Shown: piece after piece, positions 53,610 to 53,824 of the stretch
Layout: each line of letters opens with the position of its first letter
How positions within the stretch are numbered: the stretch's first letter is position 1
Assembly: GCA_947481575.1 (NCBI GenBank)
Contig: CANKGV010000016.1
Location: 1-53,824, forward strand
Length of the DNA: 53,824 nucleotides
Direction: 5' to 3'
Source of the DNA: Alphaproteobacteria bacterium
GTDB taxonomy: Bacteria; Pseudomonadota; Alphaproteobacteria; UBA2966; CAIVPW01
The notes under the pieces: model-generated
The model's input: the letters and a program-made list of their open reading frames with translations, nothing else
What the model was told of the DNA's origin: nothing
Database searches by the model: none
Translations under genes and position numbers: made by a program

Positions 53610-53824
53610 TGTAAGCGCCGGAGCAAAACTCCCTCACTGAAGCGACCGGGTTTGTCCGGTTGCGCCGGAGTAAAAGCGGGGATGTCCCGCCCATTGTTGA
53701 AAATCGTGTGGCAGGCGTCATTGGTTGAGCAGGCTACGCAGCGTTGGCCTGCGGTTCAAGAGTAGCGTCGACCTCGTTCCTGGGGTGGCGGGCAGCCATG
53801 GCGGCGCGCAGGATGTCGAGTTGC
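53610..53824. mobile_element. End of a second IS21-like insertion sequence (rest lies right of the window)
   Basis: The tip reads TGTAAGCGCCGGAGC at 53610 and the element extends to the right edge. Two copies of GCGCCGGAG(C/T)AAAA lie at 53615-53628 and 53662-53675, 47 bases apart. The motif is shared with the left-edge element, but spacing and flanks differ, so this is a different element. It splits a Sel1-repeat gene at its tip. A possible transposition reading frame ends at 53734. The IS21-like label rests on end structure only. Confidence 0.55.
53734..53823 (-). CDS. Possible C-terminal end of the IS transposition protein (partial)
   Basis: An open frame of 29 codons enters from the right edge and stops at 53736-53734, about 124 bases from the IS tip. 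In IS21-like elements the helper gene ends this close to the right terminus. The residues do not match a transposase motif I can recognise, so this is a position-based guess. Confidence 0.25.
   Translation of the reverse strand, partial: QLDILRAAMAARHPRNEVDATLEPQANAA

Noticed and set aside
1-53824. CRISPR array
   Set aside because: No regularly spaced direct repeats with unique spacers were seen. The repeats found are terminal IS repeats, G/C-rich hairpins and coding repeats.

Overview
The window is GC-rich chromosomal DNA from an alphaproteobacterium, probably of a Rhodospirillales-like lineage. This rests on gene order: NDUFA12-mlaD-DUF2155 facing aat-accC-accB-aroQ, a fused thiSG, and pcm-popZ-valS. 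No 16S rRNA or other decisive marker is present, so the placement is inferred from order and protein resemblance alone.

Left edge (1-541): an IS end with tandem internal repeats, IS21-like in layout, has cut off the 3' part of a phoH-like ATPase gene. 0.8-3.7 kb: two secreted or unknown proteins and a dienelactone hydrolase. 3.5-7.4 kb: B12-dependent ribonucleotide reductase (nrdJ) with a small downstream gene. 7.6-11.9 kb: NDUFA12, mlaD and a DUF2155 gene face the aroQ-accB-accC-aat operon. 12-16.4 kb: a ThiS-ThiG fusion, a serine-hydrolase-fold protein without catalytic residues and with a membrane tail, a Nudix hydrolase and an anchored coiled-coil protein. 16.4-18.9 kb: a cobalamin riboswitch ahead of a BtuB-like TonB receptor. 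Together with nrdJ this suggests a cell that imports B12 and uses it for DNA precursor synthesis. 18.9-21.5 kb: an ABC transporter with a TPR protein. 21.5-27.6 kb: gltB-gltD glutamate synthase. 27.8-30 kb: Sel1-type, pentapeptide-repeat and cold-shock proteins.

30.3-35.3 kb: two tandem paralogues, each a multi-pass membrane region fused to a spermidine-synthase-like domain. 35.3-38.4 kb: a VOC protein with a histone-H1-like tail, a quinone oxidoreductase, a small membrane protein and an FGE-fold lipoprotein lacking the catalytic cysteines. 38.4-38.7 kb: tRNA-Asn and tRNA-Cys. 38.9-44.3 kb: pcm, popZ (perfect DnaA box upstream, no tolC between), a cupredoxin-like lipoprotein without copper ligands, valS and an RBBP9-like hydrolase. 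44.27-44.76 kb: a small DUF559 nuclease gene inside G/C-rich inverted and direct repeats, which looks like a mobile cassette. 44.8-47.6 kb: a divergent queuosine pair (queF and a precursor transporter), an NfeD-like protein and a GyrI-like protein. 47.7-51.3 kb: ilvD, two unknown genes and exonuclease III.

51.3-53.8 kb: an accessory strip of lower gene density with a small membrane protein, a short secreted protein, a thermonuclease-like protein and a Sel1 gene whose 5' part is cut off by a second, different IS end carrying the same GCCGGAG(C/T)AAAA repeats. Both window edges therefore lie in IS termini.
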